64,000 nucleotides of DNA from Pseudomonas migulae (lineage in GTDB: Bacteria > Pseudomonadota > Gammaproteobacteria > Pseudomonadales > Pseudomonadaceae), in contig NZ_JALJWR010000001.1 in the NCBI RefSeq assembly GCF_024169315.1, positions 2,964,501 to 3,028,500 on the forward strand. The letters run 5' to 3'. Positions 56,987 to 64,000 of the stretch are shown here, piece after piece. Positions within the stretch are counted from its first letter, which is position 1; every line of letters starts with the position of its first letter. Below the pieces are notes generated by a model. That model was not told the DNA's origin. It searched no databases and saw nothing but the letters and a program-made list of their open reading frames with translations. The position numbers and the translations under genes were made by a program.

Positions 56987-57077
56987 TGTAGGAGCGAAGC
57001 TTGCTCGCGAATGCAATCTGCCAGTTGCCGAAAAGGTGACTGACCCACTGCATTCGCGGGCAAGCCTCGCTCCTACA
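56987..57077. repeat. REPIN: paired REP sequences
   Basis: Arms TGTAGGAGCGAAGCTTGCTC... and ...GGGCAAGCCTCGCTCCTACA enclose about 32 bases between ispB and yjdM. Confidence 0.9.
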
Positions 57078-57154
57078 AATCGTGCATCGCCCCTCCCCGC
57101 CTAAAACCCTATACAATGTGCGCTTTTTAGCGATCCTGAATCCAAGGAGCCTTA

Positions 57155-57496
57155 GTGAGCACGTTGCCACCCTGCCCGAAATGCAATTCCGAATACACTT
57201 ACGAAGACGGCGCGCAGCTGATCTGCCCCGAGTGCGCCCACGAGTGGTCCGCCAGCGGCGAAGCCGAAGCGGCGTCCGATGACACAGTGAAAAAGGATTC
57301 GGTAGGCAACGTCCTGCAGGACGGCGACACCATCACCGTGATCAAGGACCTCAAGGTCAAAGGCACGTCGCTGGTGGTCAAGGTGGGCACCAAGGTCAAG
57401 AACATCCGCCTGTGCGATGGCGACCATGACATCGACTGCAAGATCGATGGCATCGGCCCGATGAAGCTCAAATCCGAGTTTGTCAGAAAAGTCTGA
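57155..57496 (+). CDS. yjdM: YjdM/PhnA-type zinc-ribbon protein
   Basis: A 113-residue protein with an N-terminal zinc ribbon [13 protein letters not shown]...ICPECAHEW and a PhnA-like SH3 domain ([20 protein letters not shown], and [20 protein letters not shown] end). Its start is GTG at 57155, preceded by AAGGAG. The old name PhnA (alkylphosphonate uptake) does not reflect its real role, which is unclear. Confidence 0.9.
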   Translation: MSTLPPCPKCNSEYTYEDGAQLICPECAHEWSASGEAEAASDDTVKKDSVGNVLQDGDTITVIKDLKVKGTSLVVKVGTKVKNIRLCDGDHDIDCKIDGIGPMKLKSEFVRKV

Positions 57497-57644
57497 ACCT
57501 GCTGTACGCCATCCCGCGCCCCGCGTGGGATGGTGCTTCGCCCTCCCCTGGTTCGCCCAGCATTTCCTCGCAATAGCCAAACGCCAGCCGCTTTGACCTT
57601 ACGCAATCTTTACCCGGAAAAAACCGCGAACTGCCAATAGGTCC

Positions 57645-57676
57645 TTGCTATTTGATGAATAAGAATTATTCTCATT
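57645..57676 (+). promoter_or_regulatory. Candidate Fur box and promoter of the PA4570-like gene
   Basis: AATAAGAATTATTCTCATT (57658-57676) resembles the Fur consensus GATAATGATAATCATTATC (about 12 of 19). It overlaps a possible promoter TTGCTA-16-TATTCT (57645-57672). I recall that PA4570 in P. aeruginosa is iron-starvation induced; the match here is by eye. Confidence 0.5.
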
Positions 57677-57702
57677 GAAACCAATCAATGGAGATGAGAC
57701 CC

Positions 57703-57960
57703 ATGACTTATTTGATCGACGCCTGGCTGGACCGCCCACACCCTTACCTCAGAATCCTGCATCGGGAAACCGGGGAAGTCTGTGCGGTGCTTGAAGAAGA
57801 AGCATTGAACGAGCTGCAGGATCAAGGTGATCTGGACGTCAACGGCTTGAGTTCCAGCGAGCCGGTGGTGCTCAAGGAACTGGTGCGCAATCTGTTTCTG
57901 TTCTGCTACGCCCGGGCGTTGCGCCCGACCAGTGATCTGAACCACAAGATCGAAGTATGA
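57703..57960 (+). CDS. PA4570-like small protein
   Basis: An 85-residue protein; the ATG at 57703 follows GGAG nine bases upstream. It starts MTYLIDAWLDRPHPYLRILH and is acidic, with no signal peptide or membrane segment. It is conserved in Pseudomonas at this place, matching PA4570 from memory. The function is unknown. A Fur-like box overlaps its promoter, so iron control is likely. Confidence 0.8.
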   Translation: MTYLIDAWLDRPHPYLRILHRETGEVCAVLEEEALNELQDQGDLDVNGLSSSEPVVLKELVRNLFLFCYARALRPTSDLNHKIEV

Positions 57961-57975
57961 GAAACACCACAAAAC

Positions 57976-58068
57976 CCTGTAGGAGCGAAGCTTGCTCGCG
58001 AAGCAGGCAACTCGGTTCCGACTCGAAACCGAGGTGATGCATTCGCGAGCAAGCTTCGCTCCTACAGG
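57976..58068. repeat. REPIN: paired REP sequences
   Basis: Arms CCTGTAGGAGCGAAGCTTGC... and ...GCAAGCTTCGCTCCTACAGG flank about 40 bases, between the convergent PA4570-like gene and fklB. Confidence 0.92.
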
Positions 58069-58077
58069 ATCAAGAGC

Positions 58078-58695
58078 TTACAGAACGTCGAGCAGCTCGA
58101 CGTCGAAGACCAGTACGCTGTGCGGCGGAATGCTGCCAACGCCTTGAGCGCCGTAAGCCAGTTCGCTCGGCACGTACAGGCGCCATTTGCTGCCGGCGTT
58201 CATCAGTTGCAGGGCTTCGGTCCAGCCAGCGATCACGCCGCCAACCGGAAACTCTGCTGGCTGACCACGATCGTAGGAACTGTCGAACACAGTGCCGTCG
58301 ATCAGGGTGCCGTGGTAGTGAGTACGCACGGTGTCTTCACGGGATGGCTTGGCGCCTTCGCCGGCAGTCAGCACTTCGAACTGCAGACCGGAAGCCAGGG
58401 TAGTGATGCCATCGCGCTTGGCGTTTTCAGCCAGGAAGGCCAGGCCTTCGCCTGCAGCCGCTTCAGCTTTGGCGGCTGCTTCGGCCTGCATGATTTCGCG
58501 GATAACCTTGAAGCTCGCGGACATTTCTTCCTGACCCACACGGCTTGGCTTGCCGGCGAACGCGTCGGTCAGGCCTGCCAGGATCGCGTCCAGGCTAACG
58601 CCCGGTGGCGGATTGTCGCGCAGTTGGTCGCCCAGCTGACGGCCAATACCGTAGCTGACGCGGGTTTCGTCGGTGGACAGATTTACTTCGGACAT
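58078..58695 (-). CDS. fklB: FklB, FKBP-type peptidyl-prolyl isomerase
   Basis: A 205-residue MIP/FklB-like isomerase. Residues 1-~95 form the helical dimerisation domain (VSYGIGRQLGDQLRDNP), and ~100-205 the FKBP domain with VRTHYHGTLIDGTVFDSSYD, GVIAGWTEALQLM and PSELAYGAQG. It has no signal peptide, so it acts in the cytosol. It matches PA4572 in gene order. Confidence 0.93.
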   Translation of the reverse strand: MSEVNLSTDETRVSYGIGRQLGDQLRDNPPPGVSLDAILAGLTDAFAGKPSRVGQEEMSASFKVIREIMQAEAAAKAEAAAGEGLAFLAENAKRDGITTLASGLQFEVLTAGEGAKPSREDTVRTHYHGTLIDGTVFDSSYDRGQPAEFPVGGVIAGWTEALQLMNAGSKWRLYVPSELAYGAQGVGSIPPHSVLVFDVELLDVL

Positions 58696-58816
58696 GACAC
58701 TGCTCCGCTGTGGGGCGCTCCCTAAAAGGTAAAAAATCGTACAGCACTTTCAGAAAGGCCCTTCATAAAAAAGGGCCAGCAGACTAGCACAGATGTCGTT
58801 GCGCTGATGAGAGGCG

Positions 58817-59128
58817 TCAGTGTCGCCAGGCAGTACCGATATTGATCGGCACCTTCAGACTTTCCTCTGCATTCGCACCCAGCCCGCACATTTCATCATG
58901 AACCGAGGTGTGCACAAGGTTGAACGGCAAGGTGGGAAAGGCATGAAGCACTTGTCGCGCATGCTCGACCGAACGCAGGTGAAAGGCCTGGCCATGGGAA
59001 TCACTCAAGGGATACGCGGCACCATGCATGCGCGCCTCCAACAGGTAGATCCCGCCTTCCATGGAAATCAGGTTCAGCTCATCGACTTTCCCGGCGATGG
59101 CATATGCACGTAACTCTTCGAAGTTCAT
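58817..59128 (-). CDS. Conserved hypothetical protein (PA4573-like)
   Basis: A 103-residue soluble protein from the ATG at 59128 (MNFEELRAYAIAGKVDEL); six more codons are open upstream. It has the pattern LNLISMEGGIYLLEARMHG followed by HLRSVEHARQVL, which I recall as a DUF6482-type protein of Pseudomonas. The function is unknown. Confidence 0.75.
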   Translation of the reverse strand: MNFEELRAYAIAGKVDELNLISMEGGIYLLEARMHGAAYPLSDSHGQAFHLRSVEHARQVLHAFPTLPFNLVHTSVHDEMCGLGANAEESLKVPINIGTAWRH

Positions 59129-59258
59129 GGAACGCACCTCACACACGGGCGAGACAACATCCTTACAGGGATAGGCCTCGGCGCATCAAAGTACAAGCCA
59201 AAAACGACACCGCCCGTCTGTTTCGCAACAGACGGGCGGCATGCAGAAGCAAAAAGAA

Positions 59259-59747
59259 TCAGTGCTTGGTCAGCTTATCCAGATACCCCATGGCAAACGC
59301 CGACACCACGAAGGTCATGTGAATGATCACATACCACTTCAGATGCTCGGGATCGACGTTCTTGGCGTCCATGAAGATCCGCAGCAGATGGATCGACGAA
59401 ATCGCCACGATGGACGCCGCGACCTTCATCTTCAACGAAGACGAATCCATGGTGCCCAGCCAGTTGAGCTTTTCCTTGCTGTCGTCGATATCCAGCTGAG
59501 AGACGAAGTTCTCGTACCCCGAAATCATCACCATCACCAGCAAACCGCCCACCAGTGCCATGTCGATCAACGACAGCAGCACCAGGATCAGGTCCGATTC
59601 AGCCATCGAGAATACGTTGGGAATGACGTGGAAGACTTCCTGGAAGAATTTCAGCGCCAATGCCAGCAGACCGAGGGACAGGCCGAAGTAGATCGGCGCC
59701 AACAGCCAGCGGGAGGCGTACATTGCATTTTCGATAAAGCGTTCCAT
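59259..59747 (-). CDS. UPF0114/YqhA family membrane protein (TIGR00645)
   Basis: A 162-residue inner-membrane protein with about four hydrophobic segments. It has the family pattern [33 protein letters not shown] and [20 protein letters not shown]. The function is unknown. It fits the place of PA4574. Confidence 0.9.
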   Translation of the reverse strand: MERFIENAMYASRWLLAPIYFGLSLGLLALALKFFQEVFHVIPNVFSMAESDLILVLLSLIDMALVGGLLVMVMISGYENFVSQLDIDDSKEKLNWLGTMDSSSLKMKVAASIVAISSIHLLRIFMDAKNVDPEHLKWYVIIHMTFVVSAFAMGYLDKLTKH

Positions 59748-59906
59748 TGAATCTCACACGTGGGCTGGAAATGGCCGCGAGTATACCAGCCACCTGTTAC
59801 ACCCAGAAACACCCGGTAAATCCGTCACCTGCACGTGTGTGACAAGGTTTTTCTGCTAGTGTCCAAACCATTGACAGCCCAGCGACATCGGACAGGAAGA
59901 CGGGAA

Positions 59907-61736
59907 ATGGATGTGCGATTGCCTTTAATGAGCGCCGGGGTTTGTCTGGCCCTGCTAATGAGCGGCTGCTCACCTGGCGATGACAAACGCCAAGTCAGCC
60001 TCGAGGAAAAGACCGCGCAGTTCGAGAAGTCCCTGGATGCCATTCAGGACCCGAAACTCAAGGAAGCCGTGGCTGAACTGGGTGGCTCGCTGCTGTTGCT
60101 CGAACGTGCACAACTCAAACTCGACAGTAAACCCGTGACCACCGAGTACGGCGAAGACGTCCTTGCGGTGCTCAAGCACTACCCCACGCCCCAGGCTCTG
60201 GTCGACACGTACATCAACGGCCTGATTGTGCTGCACAAGGATTCCAGCTCCGACTATTTGACCGACCTGCAACCGCTGTTCCCCTTCAACTTCGACATTC
60301 CGGCCGCGTTTCTCTTTCCCCATGGGCTGGAATGGCAGTCGGTGACCCTGAGCAACAAACGCGTGATTGCGTTCCAGCCGGAATGGTCGGAAACCGATCC
60401 GGGCATCCAGCTCAGCCCGTCGAGTTCCAATCTGACCAACCCCGATGACCTGACAGTGACGTATCCGTTCATCGATGGCCTGGGTGTCGAAAACAAGCAG
60501 CAGCCGCAGCCGGTCAGTCTGCAAGGCAAGGTCGAAGTCATCGCGCCGCGCAGGCTTTACAGCTTCGATCTGACGAAAAAGGACGTTGGCCAGACCCGCA
60601 CCAACGACAATCTCAGCATCACCTTGCTGAAACTGGCAAACAACTACGCCGAGATCGAATTCAACAACAGCGCACCGCTGGCGCCCGAGGTGAGCGACAC
60701 GTCACTGAACCCGCTGATCGTCCAGGCCAGGGACGCCACCGGGCAATTTCTTTCACGCTCCGGTTCGATCAACGAAACCGCCGCGCAAATAGCGTTCTAT
60801 GAAAAACAGCTGGCAAAAATGCAGCAACAAAAGGCCTGGAGCGAGACGTTCGAACAACAGCTCGACGAAGAGCAGCGCGCCTTTGAGAAACAACAAAAAA
60901 ACCATTACTCCAGGGTCTATTTCAACGGGCCGATCGAGACCCTTGAAGTCAGCCTGCTCGACTTCTCGGCGGCCACGGTCACGCGCAAGGACCTGAATCT
61001 GCCAGTCCTTCGCTTCGACCAGCACACCACCGAAAAAACCATCCAGCCACTGACCTTGCCGGTGGTGGTGTACGACGATCAGGCGCCGACCTGGCTCAAA
61101 GGTGCGACGCTCAGCGAGGAACAACTGAAAAAGAACGTCAGCATCCGTCAATCGGTGGAAGACCCGAGCGCGGCGCGCATCGAATTCGATCACACCCGGA
61201 GTTTCAACGATGAACTGCTGGGGACTTCGTTCAACCCCGGGGACAGCCCGGTCAGCTTCTTTACCGAGGACAGCAGCGGTAAACGCGATGAGCCGATCGA
61301 GCTGCCGCCGGAGGCGTATCAGATCGATCCCCTGCGCGGCATCATCACTTACGACCTGAACCTGTTTGCGCAAACGCCGGCCTACGCGGTGGGCTCCATG
61401 CCGCTGTTCCTGGCTAAGGTCGACAAGCAGGCACTCGACGCCCACCAACTGCCCAAAGGCCTGGAATTGAAAGGCAATGCGCTGGTGGTTGATCTGAAGC
61501 TGTTTCCCGCCGAGGACTGGCGCTTTTTCGCCAAGGACGACAGCGGTCACTACCTCAAGGAGATTCTTTCGGTCATTCACGACGCGAGCGCAGAGGGCCC
61601 CGCGTTATTCGGCGTGCATTACTTCTATGGCCAGCCCACACGTCTGGAAACCTATCAGCGAACCGACCTCACCACCGTGCAATATGGTTTCGAGATCAAG
61701 CTCGACAAGGCTGACACGTCCAGCCTTGCCCAATAG
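59907..61736 (+). CDS. Conserved hypothetical lipoprotein (PA4575-like)
   Basis: A 609-residue protein from the ATG at 59907, which follows AGGAAG and gives a lipoprotein signal ending LLMSGC; an in-frame start at 59835 hides it. After the signal is a coiled, charged region, then a long mixed beta region, with a second coiled coil near residues 290-335 (EKQLAKMQQQKAWSETFEQQ). I know of no function. It is a large envelope lipoprotein at the place of PA4575 from memory. Confidence 0.75.
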   Translation: MDVRLPLMSAGVCLALLMSGCSPGDDKRQVSLEEKTAQFEKSLDAIQDPKLKEAVAELGGSLLLLERAQLKLDSKPVTTEYGEDVLAVLKHYPTPQALVDTYINGLIVLHKDSSSDYLTDLQPLFPFNFDIPAAFLFPHGLEWQSVTLSNKRVIAFQPEWSETDPGIQLSPSSSNLTNPDDLTVTYPFIDGLGVENKQQPQPVSLQGKVEVIAPRRLYSFDLTKKDVGQTRTNDNLSITLLKLANNYAEIEFNNSAPLAPEVSDTSLNPLIVQARDATGQFLSRSGSINETAAQIAFYEKQLAKMQQQKAWSETFEQQLDEEQRAFEKQQKNHYSRVYFNGPIETLEVSLLDFSAATVTRKDLNLPVLRFDQHTTEKTIQPLTLPVVVYDDQAPTWLKGATLSEEQLKKNVSIRQSVEDPSAARIEFDHTRSFNDELLGTSFNPGDSPVSFFTEDSSGKRDEPIELPPEAYQIDPLRGIITYDLNLFAQTPAYAVGSMPLFLAKVDKQALDAHQLPKGLELKGNALVVDLKLFPAEDWRFFAKDDSGHYLKEILSVIHDASAEGPALFGVHYFYGQPTRLETYQRTDLTTVQYGFEIKLDKADTSSLAQ

Positions 61737-61742
61737 CCATAC

Positions 61743-62084
61743 TCAATGGTCGGGGCGAAACTCGAAACCGCCCAGATTGCGGCAACGGCCGCCATTGATT
61801 TCCCGTAGCTGGGCCTGCAGGTGCAGGCACCAGATTTGTGGATCGTCGGCCAGCTCGTAGCCGTGCAGGGTCAGGCTTTCAACAATGGTGTCGAGGATTG
61901 ATTCAGCCGCGAAGGGGCCATGAAACGGGCCCTGGGCCTTGATGGCTGACGGTTGTTCACCGGCCATTCCGGCGGCAAACAGCAAGGTCCACATGCCCGT
62001 ATCGCCGGCCAATGGCTTGATGGCGCATTCGATACGAGTCACAAGGCCCAAGCATTGACGGGTGAGGCAGAGGTTGCGCGACAT
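61743..62084 (-). CDS. Conserved hypothetical protein
   Basis: A 113-residue soluble protein starting MSRNLCLTRQCLGLVTRIEC. It has no signal peptide or recognised domain; the end is LQAQLREINGGRCRNLGGFE. Its stop is seven bases from the convergent lipoprotein gene. The codon use is that of the flanking core genes, so it is probably real, but I do not know the function. Confidence 0.6.
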   Translation of the reverse strand: MSRNLCLTRQCLGLVTRIECAIKPLAGDTGMWTLLFAAGMAGEQPSAIKAQGPFHGPFAAESILDTIVESLTLHGYELADDPQIWCLHLQAQLREINGGRCRNLGGFEFRPDH

Positions 62085-62286
62085 GGCGGCGACCCTCAGT
62101 AGATCCGGTATTCAGCCCCCACGGGAGAGCTGTCTCGATCCAGTGATTACTGTCGATGTCCTTGAGCTCAGAATAGAAGAAAAGTCTGACCAGCACGTCA
62201 ACTGAGACCAGAAGGCGCCGAATGGTCATTGTGTGAATGTTGACGTCAGAGTGATGGCACTTTTTTCAGGATTCATCCAATACAAA
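62085..62286. other. Intergenic DNA upstream of the hypothetical gene
   Basis: About 200 bases with no supported gene; with the adjacent REPIN at 62287-62375 it makes up the 318-base gap before the Lon-like protease. Confidence 0.5.
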
Positions 62287-62375
62287 TGTGGGAGCGGGCT
62301 TGCTCGCGAAAGCGGTAGATCAGCCAACAGATGTGTTGAATGAAAAATCGATTCGCGAGCAAGCCCGCTCCCACA
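62287..62375. repeat. REPIN: paired REP sequences
   Basis: Arms TGTGGGAGCGGGCTTGCTCG... and ...GCGAGCAAGCCCGCTCCCACA-type enclose about 40 bases, next to the Lon-like gene. Confidence 0.92.
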
Positions 62376-62402
62376 GTGGATCGGGGTGAACCGGGAGTTG
62401 CA

Positions 62403-64000
62403 TCAGGCCGGTTTTGCTTCGACCAAGGCTTCCTGCGCCGCTTCCTTTTCGGCTTCTTTCAGGTCCTCTTCGCTGATCATTTCCGCAATCACCCGCAGAC
62501 GCTCCACCACCCGCGCATTCACGCTGCCTTCAGGGAACTCGCCGTTCTCATCCGGCGCACCGGCAGGCTCGCCGACCAACAGGCTCAACGCCTCATCGGC
62601 CTGACGCACCGCGTAGACATGGAATTGCCCCGCGCGCACCGCCGCCAGCACCTTCTCGTCCAGCATCAGCGTGGCCACGTTGGCCTGGGGAATGATCGCC
62701 CCCTGCTCACCGGTCAGCCCGCGAGCCTCGCAGAGGCGGAAGAAGCCTTCGATCTTCTCATTGACCCCGCCTACCGCCTGCACTTCACCGAACTGGTTGA
62801 TCGAACCGGTGATTGCAAAGCACTGCTTGAGCGGCGTTTTCGACAGCGCCGAGATCAGCGTGCACGCCTCGCCCAGCGACGCACTGTCACCATCGACGTA
62901 ACCGTAGGACTGCTCCAGCGCGATGCTCGCGGAAATCGCCAACGGGAATTCCTGAGCGTAGCGACTGCCCAGATAACCGGTCAGGATCATCACGCCTTTG
63001 GAGTGAATCGGCTGGCCGAGGTTAACTTCGCGCTCGATGTCGACAATGCCGCTGCCACCCGGGTAGACCGTGGCGGAAATCCGCGCCGGCACACCGAACG
63101 CCGAGTCACCGACCTCCAGCACCGTCAGCCCGTTGCACTTGCCGACTGCCGCGCCATCGGTGTCGATCAGAATGATCCCGGCCAGCATGTCATCGAGAAT
63201 CCGCGCCGAAACACGCCCGGTGCGGGTGGCCTTGGCCTTGAGCGCACGCTCGATGTGCCCGGCGTCGGTCATTTCGTCGCCCGCCAGGTGACGAATGAAA
63301 TCCGCCTCGCTGACCAGTTGGAACAGATCGCCAATCCGCGCCGACAAACGCCCCTGATGCTCAGCCAGACGCGCGCTGTACGTGGCCAGACGCGCCACCG
63401 CGTCGGCGGTCAGCGGCGCCATGCCTTCTTCGGAGGTGCGGGTTTTCAGCAACTGGGCGAACTGTTCAAGGCTCTCGTCGACCATCGGGATGTCTTCGTC
63501 GAAATCCACCAGGACGCGGAACATCTCCTGGAAGTCCGGATCGAGGTCTTGCAGCGTGTAATACAGCTGCCGGGCGCCGATGATGACGACTTTGACCTGC
63601 AACGGAATGTGTTGCGGTGTCAGGGTCACGGTGGCCAGGCGGCCCAACTCACCCAGCGGCGATTCCATTTTCAGCTTGCGCGATTGCAGGGCGCGCTTGA
63701 GCGCATCCCACACGAACGGCTCGCTGAGCATTTTTTCCGCTTCAAGGATCAGGAAACCGCCGTTGGCGCGGTGCAGCGCGCCCGGTCGCAGCTGACGATA
63801 AGTCGTGTAGAGCGCGCCCTGATCGGTGCTGTATTCGATACGGCCAAACAGGTTTTCGTAAGTCGGGTGCGGTTCGAACACCACCGGCGCTCCGCCGCTT
63901 GCCGAATGACCGACCACCAGGCTCGGCGCGTATTGCTCTTCCAGCATCTTGCGGGCAACGGCGTCGACTTTGCTGTCGTCCACCAGTTGCTCGACCACGG
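62403..64000 (-). CDS. Lon-like ATP-dependent protease, C-terminal part (cut by window edge)
   Basis: The last ~532 codons of a LonB/PA4576-like protein are present; the start lies outside the window. The visible part includes a Lon-type insertion, AAA+ end regions (ANGGFLILEAEKMLSEPFVW) and the serine protease domain. The catalytic dyad is clear: Ser in DGDSASLGEA and Lys in GGVNEKIEGFF. The C-terminal tail is acidic and Ala/Glu-rich. It degrades cytosolic proteins. The Walker A motif is outside the window. Confidence 0.9.
   Translation of the reverse strand, partial: VVEQLVDDSKVDAVARKMLEEQYAPSLVVGHSASGGAPVVFEPHPTYENLFGRIEYSTDQGALYTTYRQLRPGALHRANGGFLILEAEKMLSEPFVWDALKRALQSRKLKMESPLGELGRLATVTLTPQHIPLQVKVVIIGARQLYYTLQDLDPDFQEMFRVLVDFDEDIPMVDESLEQFAQLLKTRTSEEGMAPLTADAVARLATYSARLAEHQGRLSARIGDLFQLVSEADFIRHLAGDEMTDAGHIERALKAKATRTGRVSARILDDMLAGIILIDTDGAAVGKCNGLTVLEVGDSAFGVPARISATVYPGGSGIVDIEREVNLGQPIHSKGVMILTGYLGSRYAQEFPLAISASIALEQSYGYVDGDSASLGEACTLISALSKTPLKQCFAITGSINQFGEVQAVGGVNEKIEGFFRLCEARGLTGEQGAIIPQANVATLMLDEKVLAAVRAGQFHVYAVRQADEALSLLVGEPAGAPDENGEFPEGSVNARVVERLRVIAEMISEEDLKEAEKEAAQEALVEAKPA

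Overview
The window is chromosomal DNA of a Pseudomonas, most likely of the P. fluorescens group. Gene order from clpB to the Lon-like protease matches my memory of the P. aeruginosa PAO1 block PA4542-PA4576: clpB, pgeF, rluD, bamD, pilS, pilR, thiO, minor pilins, ispH, fkpB, lspA, ileS, ribF, murJ, rpsT, proB, obg, rpmA, rplU, ispB, fklB. Several intergenic gaps carry paired palindromes of the REP/REPIN type usual in fluorescent pseudomonads.

Layout. (1) Positions 1-7230: a type I secretion ABC transporter runs off the left edge and diverges from a 2048-residue RTX protein. That protein has two blocks of seven short beta repeats, a long RTX region with a recent 1128-bp tandem duplication, and a serralysin-like C-terminus. 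(2) 7730-8128: a small exported protein joins an HvfA-like segment (a GYLLA motif and an EGKCGEGKCG motif) to two EF-hands. (3) 8212-25593: a 12-gene, minus-strand O-antigen cluster of lower GC than its flanks. It encodes wbpM, a WbpV/WbjF-type reductase, wbjB-wbjC-wbjD for UDP-L-FucNAc, two GT4 glycosyltransferases, an acetyltransferase, a kinase-like/methyltransferase protein, a Wzx flippase, a Wzy-like membrane protein and an 814-residue protein that reads as a flippase fused to a polymerase/ligase domain. Decayed IS66 DNA lies inside the left part of the cluster, between the reductase and the Wzy-like gene, and decayed IS21 DNA lies just outside its right end. wbpL is absent from its usual place. 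(4) 26566-26983: a four-gene tRNA operon (Asn, Pro, Lys, Pro) with a clear promoter. (5) 27283-63998: conserved core genes, ending inside a Lon-like protease gene.

How the genes work together. The cluster would make UDP-FucNAc/QuiNAc-type amino sugars, assemble a repeat unit and flip and polymerise it; its sugar-nucleotide genes resemble those of P. aeruginosa serotype O11. pilS-pilR is followed by fimT and fimU-pilV-pilW-pilX-pilY1-pilE, the control and priming genes of type IV pili. ispH and ispB serve isoprenoid and quinone-tail synthesis, and lspA, bamD, murJ and pgeF serve the envelope.

The most unusual items are the HvfA-like/EF-hand hybrid, which has no modification enzyme nearby; the flippase-polymerase fusion beside a second flippase and a second polymerase-like gene; the two seven-repeat blocks and near-identical duplication in the RTX protein; and the insertion-sequence scars at the O-antigen cluster. 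Family assignments rest on motifs, length and gene order read by eye; no database search was possible.
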